Positions 54,347-64,000 of a stretch of 64,000 nt of DNA are shown here, piece by piece. The position numbers and the translations under genes were made by a program. Source of the stretch: Aquarana catesbeiana (lineage: Eukaryota > Chordata > Amphibia > Anura > Ranidae); the NCBI RefSeq assembly GCF_042186555.1, contig NC_133332.1, positions 120,583,375 to 120,647,374 on the forward strand. The letters are read 5' to 3'. Under the pieces are notes generated by a model that saw nothing but the letters and a program-made list of their open reading frames with translations, did not search any database and was not told the origin of the DNA. Position 1 is the first letter of the stretch. Each line of letters opens with the position of its first letter.

Positions 54347-54428
54347 TTAATGGTGTTCGCACAAATTTTTTGTCTGTTCGCATGTTCTGCTGCGAACCGA
54401 ACAGGGGGGATGTTCGGCCCATCCCTAG

Positions 54429-55285
54429 TTCACATTGAGAATCATGGGGGTACAACTTGTCAAGCAACTCGGAGGTCCAAAGTCGCCCAACTGTGAAACA
54501 AGTCATATATATTTTAATAGAAAGGAGCTTTCATTTATACTTGCATTTACATCAGCAGAACAAATGCAGGAAGTGATGTGTGCACATGGGCCAGAAGCAA
54601 GTGTGTGAGGATGCCAAACAAATCAATGAACCCCACCCACACCAAATCTTACTATCACATCCACCCCCGCATTGATTAAGCACAAGTACATATCATACCC
54701 TTATCCGGAAAATGAGCCGCACCTCCTCTTTGCTAAAGAGGGACCTCGCCATGTCCACCTAGATGGAAATCTTGACCAGCACAGGGACTTCCAGGTGATT
54801 ACATTGACTTATTTCTGGGTCAGAAGGCGAAACCACACTCTTTTGATTGCTGCTGCAAATATTTGATCGCAACCACTATTAGAATTTTATTATTTTTGTT
54901 TATTTGCAGATATGCAAATTTGTACTTCTACTTATGATATTTAAAGGCGTTCAATAAGAAATGGTGTCCCTGGGTTAGCAGCGGGAGGAAATTGTTCAGC
55001 TAAAATCACACACTTTCATTCCCGCATGTCAGTCCCGAATGCAGGGGGAATTTCAGAGACATCTGTGCAAGTTTCTGCACTGATATCAATACAAATTGCA
55101 CCCCAAAGTCACGCCAATTAAAACAGTGCAATTGTCACCGCTTTGACATGTCAAATCACACCAATGTGAACTAAAGCTGACGACATACACCACTGCCTAT
55201 CCACCAGCTGAATTCATTACCTGCAATTCTCCACAGCTGTTATATATAAAGATTCCACCTTTATCATTAAGTTACAGGTGTGCAG
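54429..55285. other. non-coding interval
   Basis: No gene. TTCACATTGAGAATC at 54431 and CAATGTGAACTAAAG at 55164 are MITE-like edge motifs, without a confident pair. Confidence 0.4.
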
Positions 55286-55289
55286 AAGC

Positions 55290-55590
55290 CTAGGTTTACA
55301 TTGGAGCAATTAGTCATGCGATTCGAGAGATCAAATCGCATGACTATTGGCAGCAATGGCATTGTTCCAATCGATGCAACTTTTTTGTGGCACCTCACCA
55401 ATTTGCTAAAGTAGGTCCTGCACTACTTTTGCCGATTTCAGGTGCGACTTCAATAGACATTTGTGTATGAAGCCACACGGATGTCTATCAAGTAGCACCT
55501 GAAATCACACTGACCTTGCTACTTTGAAATCATGCTACTTCAAGTGAAGTAGCGCGATTTCAAAGTAGCATCAATGTGAACCAGGGCAAA
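55290..55590. mobile_element. MITE with GTTTACATTGG / CAATGTGAACC ends
   Basis: The left CCTAGGTTTACATTGG and right CAATGTGAACCAGGG are inverted. Inner arms include TCATGCGATT..AATCGCATGA and TCACTTGAAGTAGC-type pairs (AAGTAGCATGATTTCAAAGTA at 55505-55575). No ORF. Confidence 0.7.
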
Positions 55591-55965
55591 GAGATTCGTT
55601 TTTTGGTGCACAAATACATATTGAAATAAAATATAAGATATTGCACTTTCCCAAAACAACCCACAAAAACTAAAGAGAAAAAAAGTAGAAGAAAAAAAAA
55701 AAAAAACAAAACACCACAACAAAGCTCAATAATGTACTTTTATTTTACCAGCAGAAAAAAATAAATAAATTTACATTCATTTACTAGTTTCAAAAAATTT
55801 TGGACAGGATATATGGTGCTACATTTAGCAATGGGATTTTAAGGGCCCTGCTCATAGGAGCTTACAATCTAAAATTAGACAAAACCTTAGAGTGGACACA
55901 GCTTTAATTTCAGTGTATAATGGGCAACACATCACATTGTTATCTGCAAGATTATAGAAACATAC
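55591..55965. other. non-coding interval
   Basis: It has an A run at 55688-55705 and a widespread-repeat-like piece (GGGCCCTGCTCATAGGAGCTTACAATCT at about 55850). No gene. Confidence 0.4.
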
Positions 55966-55969
55966 TTAA

Positions 55970-56459
55970 AGCGGAGCTCCGCCAAAAATTTTTATTTTTA
56001 TTTTTTTTTTAAGTCAGCAGCTACAAATACTGCAGCTGCTGACTTTTAAAACATGGACACTTACCTGTCCAGGGCGCCCGCGATGTCGGCACCCAAGGCC
56101 GAACCGTCTCTTGGTCCTCGGGTGCCGCCGCCTCCATCTTCGGTAAGGGAATCAGGAAGTGAAGGCTTGCAGCTTCACTTACCAGTCCCCTACTGCGCAT
56201 GCGCAAGTCGCACAACGCAATACGGATGGTCCCTGCTGTCTCTGGGACCCGTGTGTTTCCCAGCAGACAGCGGGGGGGGGGACAGGAAGTGGCGTAACTA
56301 AGCGCAGATTCTGTGGCTATCTATGCCAGAAGTGGGTACAGATACCTGTAATATACAGGTATCTGCACCCCCCTCCCCCCTGAAAGGTGCCAACTGTGAC
56401 ACCGGAGGGGGGGGGGGAATCCGATGAGTGGAAGTTCCACTTTTGGGTGGAACTCCACT
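55970..56459. mobile_element. MITE with TTAA duplication, AGCGGAGCTCCGCC ends
   Basis: TTAA at 55966-55969 and 56460-56463. The ends are AGCGGAGCTCCGCCAAAAA and TTTTGGGTGGAACTCCACT (inverted). 490 bp. Contains palindromic AAGTCAGCAGCTAC..GCAGCTGCTGACTT and a GC-rich core. TTAA fits Kolobok or piggyBac. Confidence 0.88.
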
Positions 56460-56463
56460 TTAA

Positions 56464-56955
56464 CAGTCATTCTTACAAAGCATTCCCACATAATATTACA
56501 AAAGACTTATTCAAAACACCCACCACCAGCCCACAATCTACACATACACAGGTGACCATGTTCTGCTGGAAGCTGCATTTCAGTGTACACGATTAAACGA
56601 GATAAAAAAAGGAGTAGGCCAGCAGATGCTTCCAAACGATGTTTGCATGATCAGACAGGAACAATACACACACAACTTTGACAGCATGGCCACATAAACC
56701 CACTTTTGATTGAAAAAATGCACAAGAATTTCATCAAATCTCCCAATATCATTCCTTCTCCCCCACAAATCACAGCAAAAAACCTAACCTTCTCAGGCCA
56801 AAGGAACCCCCCTACTGCAGGCCTTTATATAAGACAGGTTGTATTGTTAACACACTGACACACCCAATGGAAGTACACGCCCACCAGTATATTTCATTCT
56901 GTCTCTTCATGTATGTCTAAAGTGATTGCACCTGATGAGCAGGATCACATAATAC
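56464..56955. other. non-coding interval
   Basis: No gene or element boundary recognised. Confidence 0.4.
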
Positions 56956-56959
56956 TTTC

Positions 56960-57150
56960 TTACATTAGAACCTATTTCTACAGGAGACAAAAAAAATGCC
57001 AGCATGTCTTTGGATTGTGGTGAGAAACCCACACAGGGAGAACATATAAACTTCAACACAAGCATTAGCATGTTGGGGAATTAAACCAACATCCCAGGTG
57101 CTGCTAAACAGAACTGCTACCCACTTAGCCACCAGGCAACCTCGCACATG
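56960..57150 (-). mobile_element. tRNA-derived SINE fragment
   Basis: On - there is a tRNA-like head with an A box-like TGGCTAAGTGGGTAGCAG and a B box-like GGTTTAATTCC. A conserved-looking body follows: GTTCTCCCTGTGTGGGTTTC and CAATCCAAAGACATGCTGG. It is not a tRNA gene: there is no cloverleaf pairing or anticodon arm. Confidence 0.6.
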
Positions 57151-57218
57151 TTCTCTGCATCTCTGTGGTGTGAACCAGCCCTAAGTCCATAGCCAGGCTC
57201 AGTGTCACAAGCAATATA

Positions 57219-58131
57219 CAATATATTGGCCTAAGTATTGGGACGCCTGCCTTTAAATGCACATGAACTGTAATGGCATCCTAGTATTAGTATTGGGTTC
57301 AAAACTCATTTGGCCAACCCTTTGCAGCTATAACAGCTTCAACTCTTCTTGTCCACAAGGTTTTACAAGTGTGTCTATGGGAATGTTTGACCATTCTTCC
57401 AAGTGCATTTGTGAGGTCAGGCACTGATGTTGGACGAGAAGGCCTGACCAACAGTCTCCTCTCTAATTCATCCCCAAGGTGTTCTGTTGTGTTGAGGTCA
57501 GGACTCTGTGCAGGCCAGTCAAGTTCCTCCACCCCAAAATCACTCATCCATGTCTTTATGGACCTTGCTTTGTGCACTGGTCCAAATGATTTGGTGGAGG
57601 GGGGATTATGATGTGGGGATGTTTTTCAGGGGTTGGGCTTGGCCTCTTAGTTCCAGTTAAGGGGACTCTTAAGGCATCAGCATACCAAGACATTTTGGAC
57701 AATTTCATGCTCCCAACTTTGTGGGAACAGTTTGGGGATGGCCCCTTCCTGTTCTAACATGACTGCGCAACAGTGCACAAAGCAAGGTCCATAAAGACAT
57801 GGATGAGCAAGTTTGGGGTGGAGAAACTTTACTGGCCTGCACAGAGTCCTGGCCTCAACCCGATAGAACACCCTTTGGCTGAATTAGAATAGAGACTGTG
57901 AGCCAGGCCTTCTCATCCAACATCAGTGCCTGGCCTCACAAATGCACTTCTGGAAGAATGATCAAACATTCCCATAGGCACAGTAAACTTTGTGGATAGC
58001 CTTCCCAGAAGCTGTTCTAGCTGCAAAGGGTGTGCCAAATCAAATTTTAACCCTACGGACTAAGACTGGGCTGCCATTAAAGTTCATGTGTGTGTAAAGG
58101 CAGGCGTCCCAATACTTTTGGCTAAATAGTG
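57219..58131. mobile_element. foldback Tc1 element (copy 2)
   Basis: The same family and design as 46338-47287. The ends CAATATATTGGCC and ..GGCTAAATAGTG have TA at 57217-57218 and 58132-58133. The left half has the transposase C-terminus on - (57299-57577: KARSIKTWMSDFGVEELDWP, SPDLNTTEHL) and the right half the same region on + (57740-58060). More decayed than copy 1. Confidence 0.85.
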
Positions 58132-58219
58132 TATCTGGAAAAGACTTACAATGGTGGTGGAACCCTCCTACACATAAGTACTACATTTAGACATAATTAT
58201 AGGACCTGGGAGATGAGAC

Positions 58220-58320
58220 AACTTCTCTACATGAAGTAACACGGTTGGGATTTGAACCCAGACCCTCAGGGATACTAAGCAGAAGTTCTAACCTCTAAGC
58301 CACTGAGCTGCTGCATGTGA
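58220..58320 (-). mobile_element. tRNA-like SINE fragment
   Basis: On -, TGGCTTAGAGGTTAGAAC (A-box-like) and GGTTCAAATCC (B-box-like) are separated by about 40 nt. Confidence 0.5.
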
Positions 58321-59192
58321 GACCCTCCCTACACATAACTACACATAAATACTGCATTTCTATGGACATACAGGTGATGGCATTACATTACTGAAGAGTT
58401 ATTCTTCTTGATTTATTCTGTGATATTTGGTGTTTTTTGTGGGTGAGAGTAGAATATTACCCTCAAATTTTTGGGAATTACATTTTGCTTTTACACATAT
58501 CACATTTTTTGGGCTCAAATTATGAATATTTGGAAATAATAAAAAGCACAACAAAATTGTGATTCATTTTAAATTTGCATCAGTAATGGTATTGTTTGTG
58601 GTTTGTAAAGACACCTGTGTGAGTTTGGGGTAAAGATGGTTGTGAGATGGAGAGTAACAAGTGAAAGTATATTTTACCAAAACATCAAAACATTCCACAT
58701 TCTAGTATTCTTAAAATCAAAATATTTTAAGTAGAAGCAACAATGTTGCAAAGGAAAATTTATTCCAGCGAAAGATACATTTCATCTCAACATTAAAAGG
58801 TTTTTTTGTGAAAGTTAGAATTGTTCCATTAGAATCAATGACTAAAACTTCATTTGGACTAAAATAAAACAGATTTTAACTTCCAAAAATGCTCTCTAAT
58901 TAGCTCTCATTTTGGTATTTACTATAGGGCCGGCTAAAAAAGACACTTGAGTTAAAATAAGAGTTATTTTCAGGTCTGAGCATGCTCAGTTGTGTTGGCA
59001 CCTAGTTGTCCAAAACGGGGAATTTTTCACTTTTCAGACTTTTAAAGATATTTCAGTGTAGAAATCATTTTTTCACACAGTTTAAAAGCAGATTATCTTT
59101 AAATAATATACCATATATTTCAGTACCATTTAGGCAATTATATCATGCTCTAAACATTATTTCCATGTGCAATTCTCCAGGTTTTAGCAGAG
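58321..59192. other. non-coding interval
   Basis: AT-rich with no gene. Confidence 0.4.
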
Positions 59193-59193
59193 T

Positions 59194-59632
59194 AATGCTC
59201 CGTACACAAGGTCGGACTTTGTTCGGACATTCCGACAACAAAATCCTAGGATTTTTTCCGACGGATGTTGGCTCAAACTTGTCTTGCATACACACGGTCA
59301 CACAAAGTTGTCGGAAAATCCGATCGTTCTAAACACGGTGACGTAAAACACGTACGTCGGGACTATAAACGGGGCAGTGGCCAATAGCTTTCATCTCTTT
59401 ATTTATTCTGAGCATGCGTGGCACTTTGTCCGTCGGATTTGTGTACACACAATCAGAATTTCCGACAACGGATTTTGTTGTCGGAAAATTTTATATCCTG
59501 CTCTCAAACTTTGTGTGTCGGAAAATCCGATGGAAAATGTGTGATGGAGTCTACACACGGTCGGAATTTCCGACAACAAGGTCCTATCACACATTTTCCG
59601 TCGGAAAATCCGACCGTGTGTACGGGGCATTA
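59194..59632. mobile_element. Harbinger-type MITE
   Basis: The ends TAATGCTCCGTACACAAGG and CCGTGTGTACGGGGCATTA are inverted. Repeated TCGGAAAATCCGA and TCCGACAAC motifs lie inside on both strands. Similar terminal and subterminal motifs occur in the Harbinger element at 38074-44058. Confidence 0.8.
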
Positions 59633-59694
59633 GGGTTTGGGCCCTTTTTGGTTTCAGGGAACTAAAGTAAATTCGATTTTGGGTGTATTTTCTC

Positions 59695-59832
59695 ACCAGC
59701 GCTATAGTGAATACCGGTTTAGTGCGAATTAGTGCTAGTAGCGCTAATTCACGCTAAATTGCCGTGAATTAGCGCTAATTCGCAGCAATTTGCGCAAATT
59801 AGTGCCGCGGCGCTATAGTAAATGACCCCCTA
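59695..59832. mobile_element. short MITE made of AGCGCTAATTC inverted motifs
   Basis: CAGCGCTATAGTGAAT and GGCGCTATAGTAAATGACCCCC at the edges; TTAGCGCTAATTC and inverse copies inside. Related to 49690-49760. Confidence 0.6.
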
Positions 59833-60240
59833 TTTCTCAGGGAATGTTTCCGTGCATTGAGTAGAAGTAGTAGTTTGCATCTGGTAATATCAAAGGTACA
59901 TTCAGAGAGCATGTTACTGCTGTGATTTGATTATTGGCCATAAAATGATGTGTGTGTATTTAGAGGGTGATATGCCATGTTTTTAGATTTATTTACTTTA
60001 ATTATTACCGATCTACCCTTTGTGGTTTTTTACATTATATCTCAAGTATTACATAGATAGATAATGCAAAAGTTGATTACGGAAACCCTCTACAGTGCAG
60101 GTTTTAAAATGACCTGCCAAACTGAAAGTGATTGACTGAAAAATATTTTTAAATTCTACTATTTTCGTCCTGAGCATTAGCAGAGAAAATGTACTGTATA
60201 CAAAAACACTAAATAATCACTTGAACTTTTCTTTGAGATC
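59833..60240. other. non-coding interval
   Basis: No gene recognised. Confidence 0.4.
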
Positions 60241-60575
60241 ATTTACCATATTGGTCTAATAGTGATAATGTCAGAGTGAACCACAACAAGGCTCCTCTGT
60301 GGAGTTGGCTGTGTTCTGTAGAGCCCTCACTGTCTTCATAAGTTTACTTATATATGCAAAATATACAGCAAGTCAGTATTTATGTATATCATGTAAATTA
60401 ATGTAGCCCCTGTATTGTATATAAGCATACACATCTGCAAATATAGCTACTCTTCATTGCAGAACATTGGGGGATCTGGGAGTGTGACCTATCAAGTGCA
60501 CAGATAACTCTGCAGAGGAGCCTTGTTGTGGTTTACTATGACGTTACTACTATTAGGCCAAATATGGAAACATTT
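60241..60575. mobile_element. MITE with about 60-bp inverted termini
   Basis: The left CCATATTGGTCTAATAGTG...CCACAACAAGGCTCCTCTG is inverted at 60513-60570 (CAGAGGAGCCTTGTTGTGG...CTATTAGGCCAAATATGG). The core is unique AT-rich sequence. No duplication could be fixed. Confidence 0.8.
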
Positions 60576-61096
60576 GCCAACAGTACAATAACTGCAACAT
60601 AACTGTAGCAAATGTGATCAGCGAATGTGAGCCATAAGTTTGAAAAAGGTAAACTAACGAATGTATGGTAATGTAAAATTCCCACTACTAATTGGGGCTT
60701 TTAAAGATATAGGACTAGCTGATTGTATGTACTGTCGATTATTATTTATTACAAGTACTTTTCAAAATTAAAAGAAATACATAATAATATTACTGCAGCA
60801 TTTATTTATTTTTCTATATCTGGCTGTTCTGCAGAATATGTTATTTTTTGCAGCATTGTAAATTGAAAACATACAGTTTACACAAAAATGCCAGATATAA
60901 AAAAGCAAGCATAGGTTGTAGCTGTATTTGTCATATGACATTAGTAATTATTAAGCATCTGCTCAGGGTTATCCAATATATCATATATTACAACTATCAG
61001 AAAGCAAGTATTTAAAAGTAATGTTTCTGTTTTATGTAAAACACTAATTTGCATTGTGGTACAATTAGGCTGCTAGCAAAAATAAGGATTGACATA
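60576..61096. other. non-coding interval
   Basis: AT-rich; no gene. Confidence 0.4.
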
Positions 61097-61099
61097 TTA

Positions 61100-61534
61100 G
61101 GCCTCATGTACACTGCTGCTGCTAAATGGATGTTTAGGAGCAGTTGGGCATTTTTTTTCAACTGCCTCTGAACTCTCCTCTGTTATCTTATCAGTACATG
61201 TACACAGGGTCATTTATAGTCATTTCTAGGCAGTTGAGTTTAGAGGTTTTTTGGAACGCAAAAAAATTTGTTCAGAAGCTGAGTTTACAGGCATTTCAAG
61301 CGCCAAACACATCTAAATGCGGTAACTTGCATTTAGCCATGTTTCGCTTACAGGCGTTTTTCATTTTTGCCTATTTGAAAAAAAACAAACTTTTTTTTTT
61401 AATGGTTCTAAACGCAAAACGCGGCTAAACGCAGCATGTAAACGAGGCAAAATGGACCTTTTAAATGTCGGTTACTATTTGTCAAGTTAAATAATTCAGG
61501 AGAGGTTGTAAAAACGTTCCGTGTACATGAAGCT
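61100..61534. mobile_element. Harbinger-type MITE with TTA duplication
   Basis: The ends GGCCTCATGTACAC and GTGTACATGAAGCT are flanked by TTA at 61097-61099 and 61535-61537. No ORF of its own. Confidence 0.75.
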
Positions 61535-61589
61535 TTACAGTTTTATTACAATATTTCGGTTTCAGCATGCTCTGTTTCGTCTAGATATC

Positions 61590-62741
61590 ATTGTGATGCT
61601 AGTTTTAGGCAGATGTGAAAAAATTTTGTAAAATTAAAATGCTTTCAGGAATTGAAGTGTTAATAGTTTATTTTTTGTTAATTAACAAAATTGAAATTGA
61701 ATGAACAGAAGAGGAATCCAAACCAAAGCAATATTTGGTGTGACCACCCTTTGGCGTCAAACTAGCATCAATACCTTTAGGTACACACAGTGCTTGTGCT
61801 CGGCAAGTAGGTTGTTCCAAACATCTTGGAGAACTAACCACAAACCTGCATTATTGTACCGCTCTCCAGCATTTTGGTGAACAAACTGCCTCCAGCTACA
61901 GCCAGATATTTAAAATTTTGACTGATCAGTGCAGAGAACCTGCTGCTATTTTTCTGCACCGCAGTTCCTATTTTTTGTGCATTGTTCAGTTGCCTTAGCC
62001 TTGCTTAGCTGGAGGTATGGCTTTTTGGCCGCAATTCTTCCATGAAGACCACTTCTTGTCAGACTTCTCCAGACAGTAAATGGGTGTACCTGGGTCCCAC
62101 TGGTTTCCGCCAGCTCTGTGCTGATGACATTGCTAGACATCTTCCGACGTCGAAGGAAAGTAAGCATAATGTTTCTTTCATCTGCTGCACTAACTTTCCT
62201 TCGCCGTCCCCTACATCTACGGTCCTCAACGATGCCTGATCAATGGTATCCTCAATGTTGAGAAATACAGGCAGATTCTTATCCATTGTGCTGTACCATC
62301 AGGGGGTGTGTGTCATTAAGAACTATATTCAGGGTAAAGAAGGAGGAGTCCTGGAAGTGATGATTTGGCCCCCACAGAGCCCTGATTTCAACATCGAGTC
62401 TGTCTGGTATTACATGAAGAGATAGAAGGATCTGAGGCAGCCTACATTCACAGAAGATCTGTGGTTAGTTCTCCAAGATGTTTGAAACAACTTACCTGCC
62501 AAGTTCCTTCAAAACTGTGTGCACAAACACTGTGTGTACAGTACCTAGAAGAATTGATGCTGGTTTGAAGCCTAAGGGTAGTCACACCAAATATCGGTTT
62601 GATTTAGATTTTCCTTCTGTTCGCTCACTTTGCATTTTTAAAATGATAAAAAAAAAATAATTAAAATAATATATATTTTTTATATCATTCTTACTTTACA
62701 GCATTTCTTCACACCTGCCTGAAACATTTGCATAGTACTGT
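61590..62741. pseudogene. degraded Tc1 element with rearranged transposase
   Basis: The left GTTTTAGGCAGATGTGAAA and right CACACCTGCCTGAAAC..CAGTACT-type ends are inverted. On - (61946-62167) lies the helix-turn-helix part (RRKMSSNVISTELAETSG, then TVWRSLTRSGLHGR). On + (62340-62420) lies a C-terminal piece (WPPQSPDFNIESVWYYMKR) that includes the catalytic Glu. The halves are in opposite orientation and the middle DDE part is missing. Inactive. Confidence 0.8.
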
Positions 62742-63278
62742 ATGTATGTATAAATAAAATCATATTTATTTATCACTGTATGTACTGTGTATATGTATAC
62801 ATCTCTTTCTTTCTCTCTTTACTATTTAAGAACTGCTCAAGTATTGCTTAATGATTCCACTGAAATTAACAATTGGAATGCTAATCTTTATTATGCAATG
62901 ATTCAGCTTTGAACTCTAGGATAAATAAGTAGGAAAGATTAACCAGGAGAATACTATAAAAGCTTGTTATAGTAGGTTATGTGCTTGAACTTTATAAATG
63001 ATTCTGTGAACAGAAGAGATAAGCTTTTATTTGCAGAACTTTTCTGTAGCGAATGACAGATCAAAAGGAAACCTCACAAGATTTTCAGTGGGCACAATAT
63101 TAAAGTGCTTCTTGTAATCTTTACATGATGTGCCTTCCTGTGCAATTCACATGCGATCTGGGTACAGTGCGATTTCAGCCCATTCTTTTGAATGGGTTGA
63201 AATCATGCCAGACTGCACCAAAAGTAATGCATGCACTACTTTAAAAAACACACAGCAACAGGCAGGCAAATGCACTTA
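62742..63278. other. non-coding interval
   Basis: TGTATGTATG-rich start, then AT-rich sequence. A GCGATTTCAGCCCATTC..GAATGGGTTGAAATC inverted pair lies at about 63170-63206 (MITE arm). No gene. Confidence 0.45.
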
Positions 63279-63768
63279 GAGTGGTTGTAAACCCTTACAT
63301 ATACCCATATACCTAGTGAAGTGACTGCCATCAGAGATTAAACAAATCCTCCTGCATAAGTTGTACCTGTTTATTTACAGTCTTTTCTTCTTTTTATCCT
63401 TTCAAATTCCAGAATTTCCAAAACTTGTCCGAGGTGTCGGAAAAAAAAAGGGAGTGGAGAGCAGAAATTACACTCTGCATAGCTCCAGTGAGGAGAGCTC
63501 TGATAGCTGATTGGAGTGAAGGGACACATCCCCTGCACACAGGAACATATTTAAGATTGTCAATCAGCTGGAGCTCCCTCCCTTGTCACCATTTTTCTCT
63601 TGGTGTCAGGAAAATTTGTCAGAAGTGTTTTATGTTGATAGCAGAGGAACGAATCATGGGACAGAAATTACACTTGGCGCTCTTAATTGAGACAAGTAGC
63701 TATAGAGGGACATGCTTTGCTCATATTTCATTTCTGAGGTTTACATTACATTATATTAAGGTAATGTG
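63279..63768. mobile_element. possible MITE remnant, AGTGGTTGTAAACC end
   Basis: The left edge AGAGTGGTTGTAAACCCTTA and a decayed inverted edge GGTTTACATTACATTATATTAA near 63739-63761 suggest a TTAA-type MITE. The 114-codon frame inside has no recognisable similarity. Confidence 0.35.
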
Positions 63769-64000
63769 ATCTTTAGGTAACTTACGTTTTATATGCTTTC
63801 TGTACCATATTTCCATAGTTTTTTTTATTTTTACAAGTACCGATTTTAGATTCACCCTTTGGAGCCATTTGGATACCACTGAACTACCCTGCTCAGCAAC
63901 TAGTGAGATTATATAGCTGATTTCCTAAAGGATTTAAAAATATTCATTGAATGAATTCTAGCTGTGATCGCTTTGAATACTCAATCATATGCAGATGAAA
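63769..64000. other. non-coding end of window
   Basis: Nothing recognised. Confidence 0.4.

Larger units (their letters stand above)
49850..54428. mobile_element. giant palindromic (foldback) element with two nested insertions
   Basis: Left arm about 49850-51145 and right arm about 51150-53190 are inverted copies, centred near 51145. Pairs include GTCTATAGTATGCCTGTAAA / AGGCATACTATAGACAC, TAATTGATAAAAACGGCATG / its inverse at 52800, and the CCTCAACATTGGGAGGGTGC block. The right arm continues past a piggyBac MITE to GATGTTCGGCCCATCCCTAG (54428). The left end is truncated. GAA/TTC-rich microsatellite lies in both arms. Family not assigned; no ORF of its own. Confidence 0.8.

Noticed and set aside
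56960..58320. tRNA-like A and B boxes
   Set aside because: They belong to SINE heads; no cloverleaf, so not tRNA genes.

Overview
This is a vertebrate nuclear window made almost entirely of transposable elements. No complete host gene is visible. The element mix (DIRS tyrosine-recombinase retrotransposon, piggyBac, Tc1, hAT, PIF/Harbinger, L1, CR1-type LINE, many palindromic MITEs, long A/T, TA and poly-G tracts, minisatellites) and several consensus-like sequences recognised from memory point to an anuran, most likely a ranid frog. That species-level placement is inference.

Layout. 1-1080: an 18-bp minisatellite in a 600-bp higher-order repeat. 2251-15809: a piggyBac element with TTAA on both sides. 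Its transposase is broken and is interrupted by a hAT element (3486-4157, 8-bp duplication), and its 3' half is interrupted by a nearly complete 5.9-kb DIRS element (9688-15579). The DIRS element carries gag, RT/RNase H/methyltransferase and tyrosine recombinase, with inverted termini and an internal complementary region. 15.9-26.7 kb: palindromic MITEs, a likely solo LTR, a 2.9-kb hAT element filled with a 42-bp minisatellite, and a 5'-truncated L1. 26.7-36.0 kb: a five-level nest, in which a CR1-type LINE was hit by a Tc1 element, that by an AT-rich palindromic insert, that by a second Tc1, and that by a Harbinger MITE.

37.7-38.05 kb is unique sequence with homeodomain/octamer motifs. 38074-44058 is a 6-kb PIF/Harbinger element with a broken two-exon nuclease, a MADF/Myb-like accessory gene, an opposing fragment of a second MADF gene, and a 59-codon heptad-repeat ORF that faces the MADF gene across a palindromic TATA box. 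44.4-45.5 kb is an L1 split by a solo LTR. 46009-46107 is the best candidate for a host exon (99 nt, open, spliced on both sides). 46-48 kb holds a foldback Tc1 and a hAT MITE. 49.85-54.43 kb is a giant palindrome carrying two piggyBac-type insertions. 55-64 kb holds more MITEs, tRNA-derived SINE pieces, a second foldback Tc1 and a degraded third Tc1.

The elements do not form a pathway; they record successive insertions. The only reading frames that look close to intact are the DIRS gag and recombinase, the single MADF exon and the small coiled-coil ORF. All other transposases are pseudogenes. Coordinates of element ends were read by eye; those with target duplications are exact, the rest approximate.
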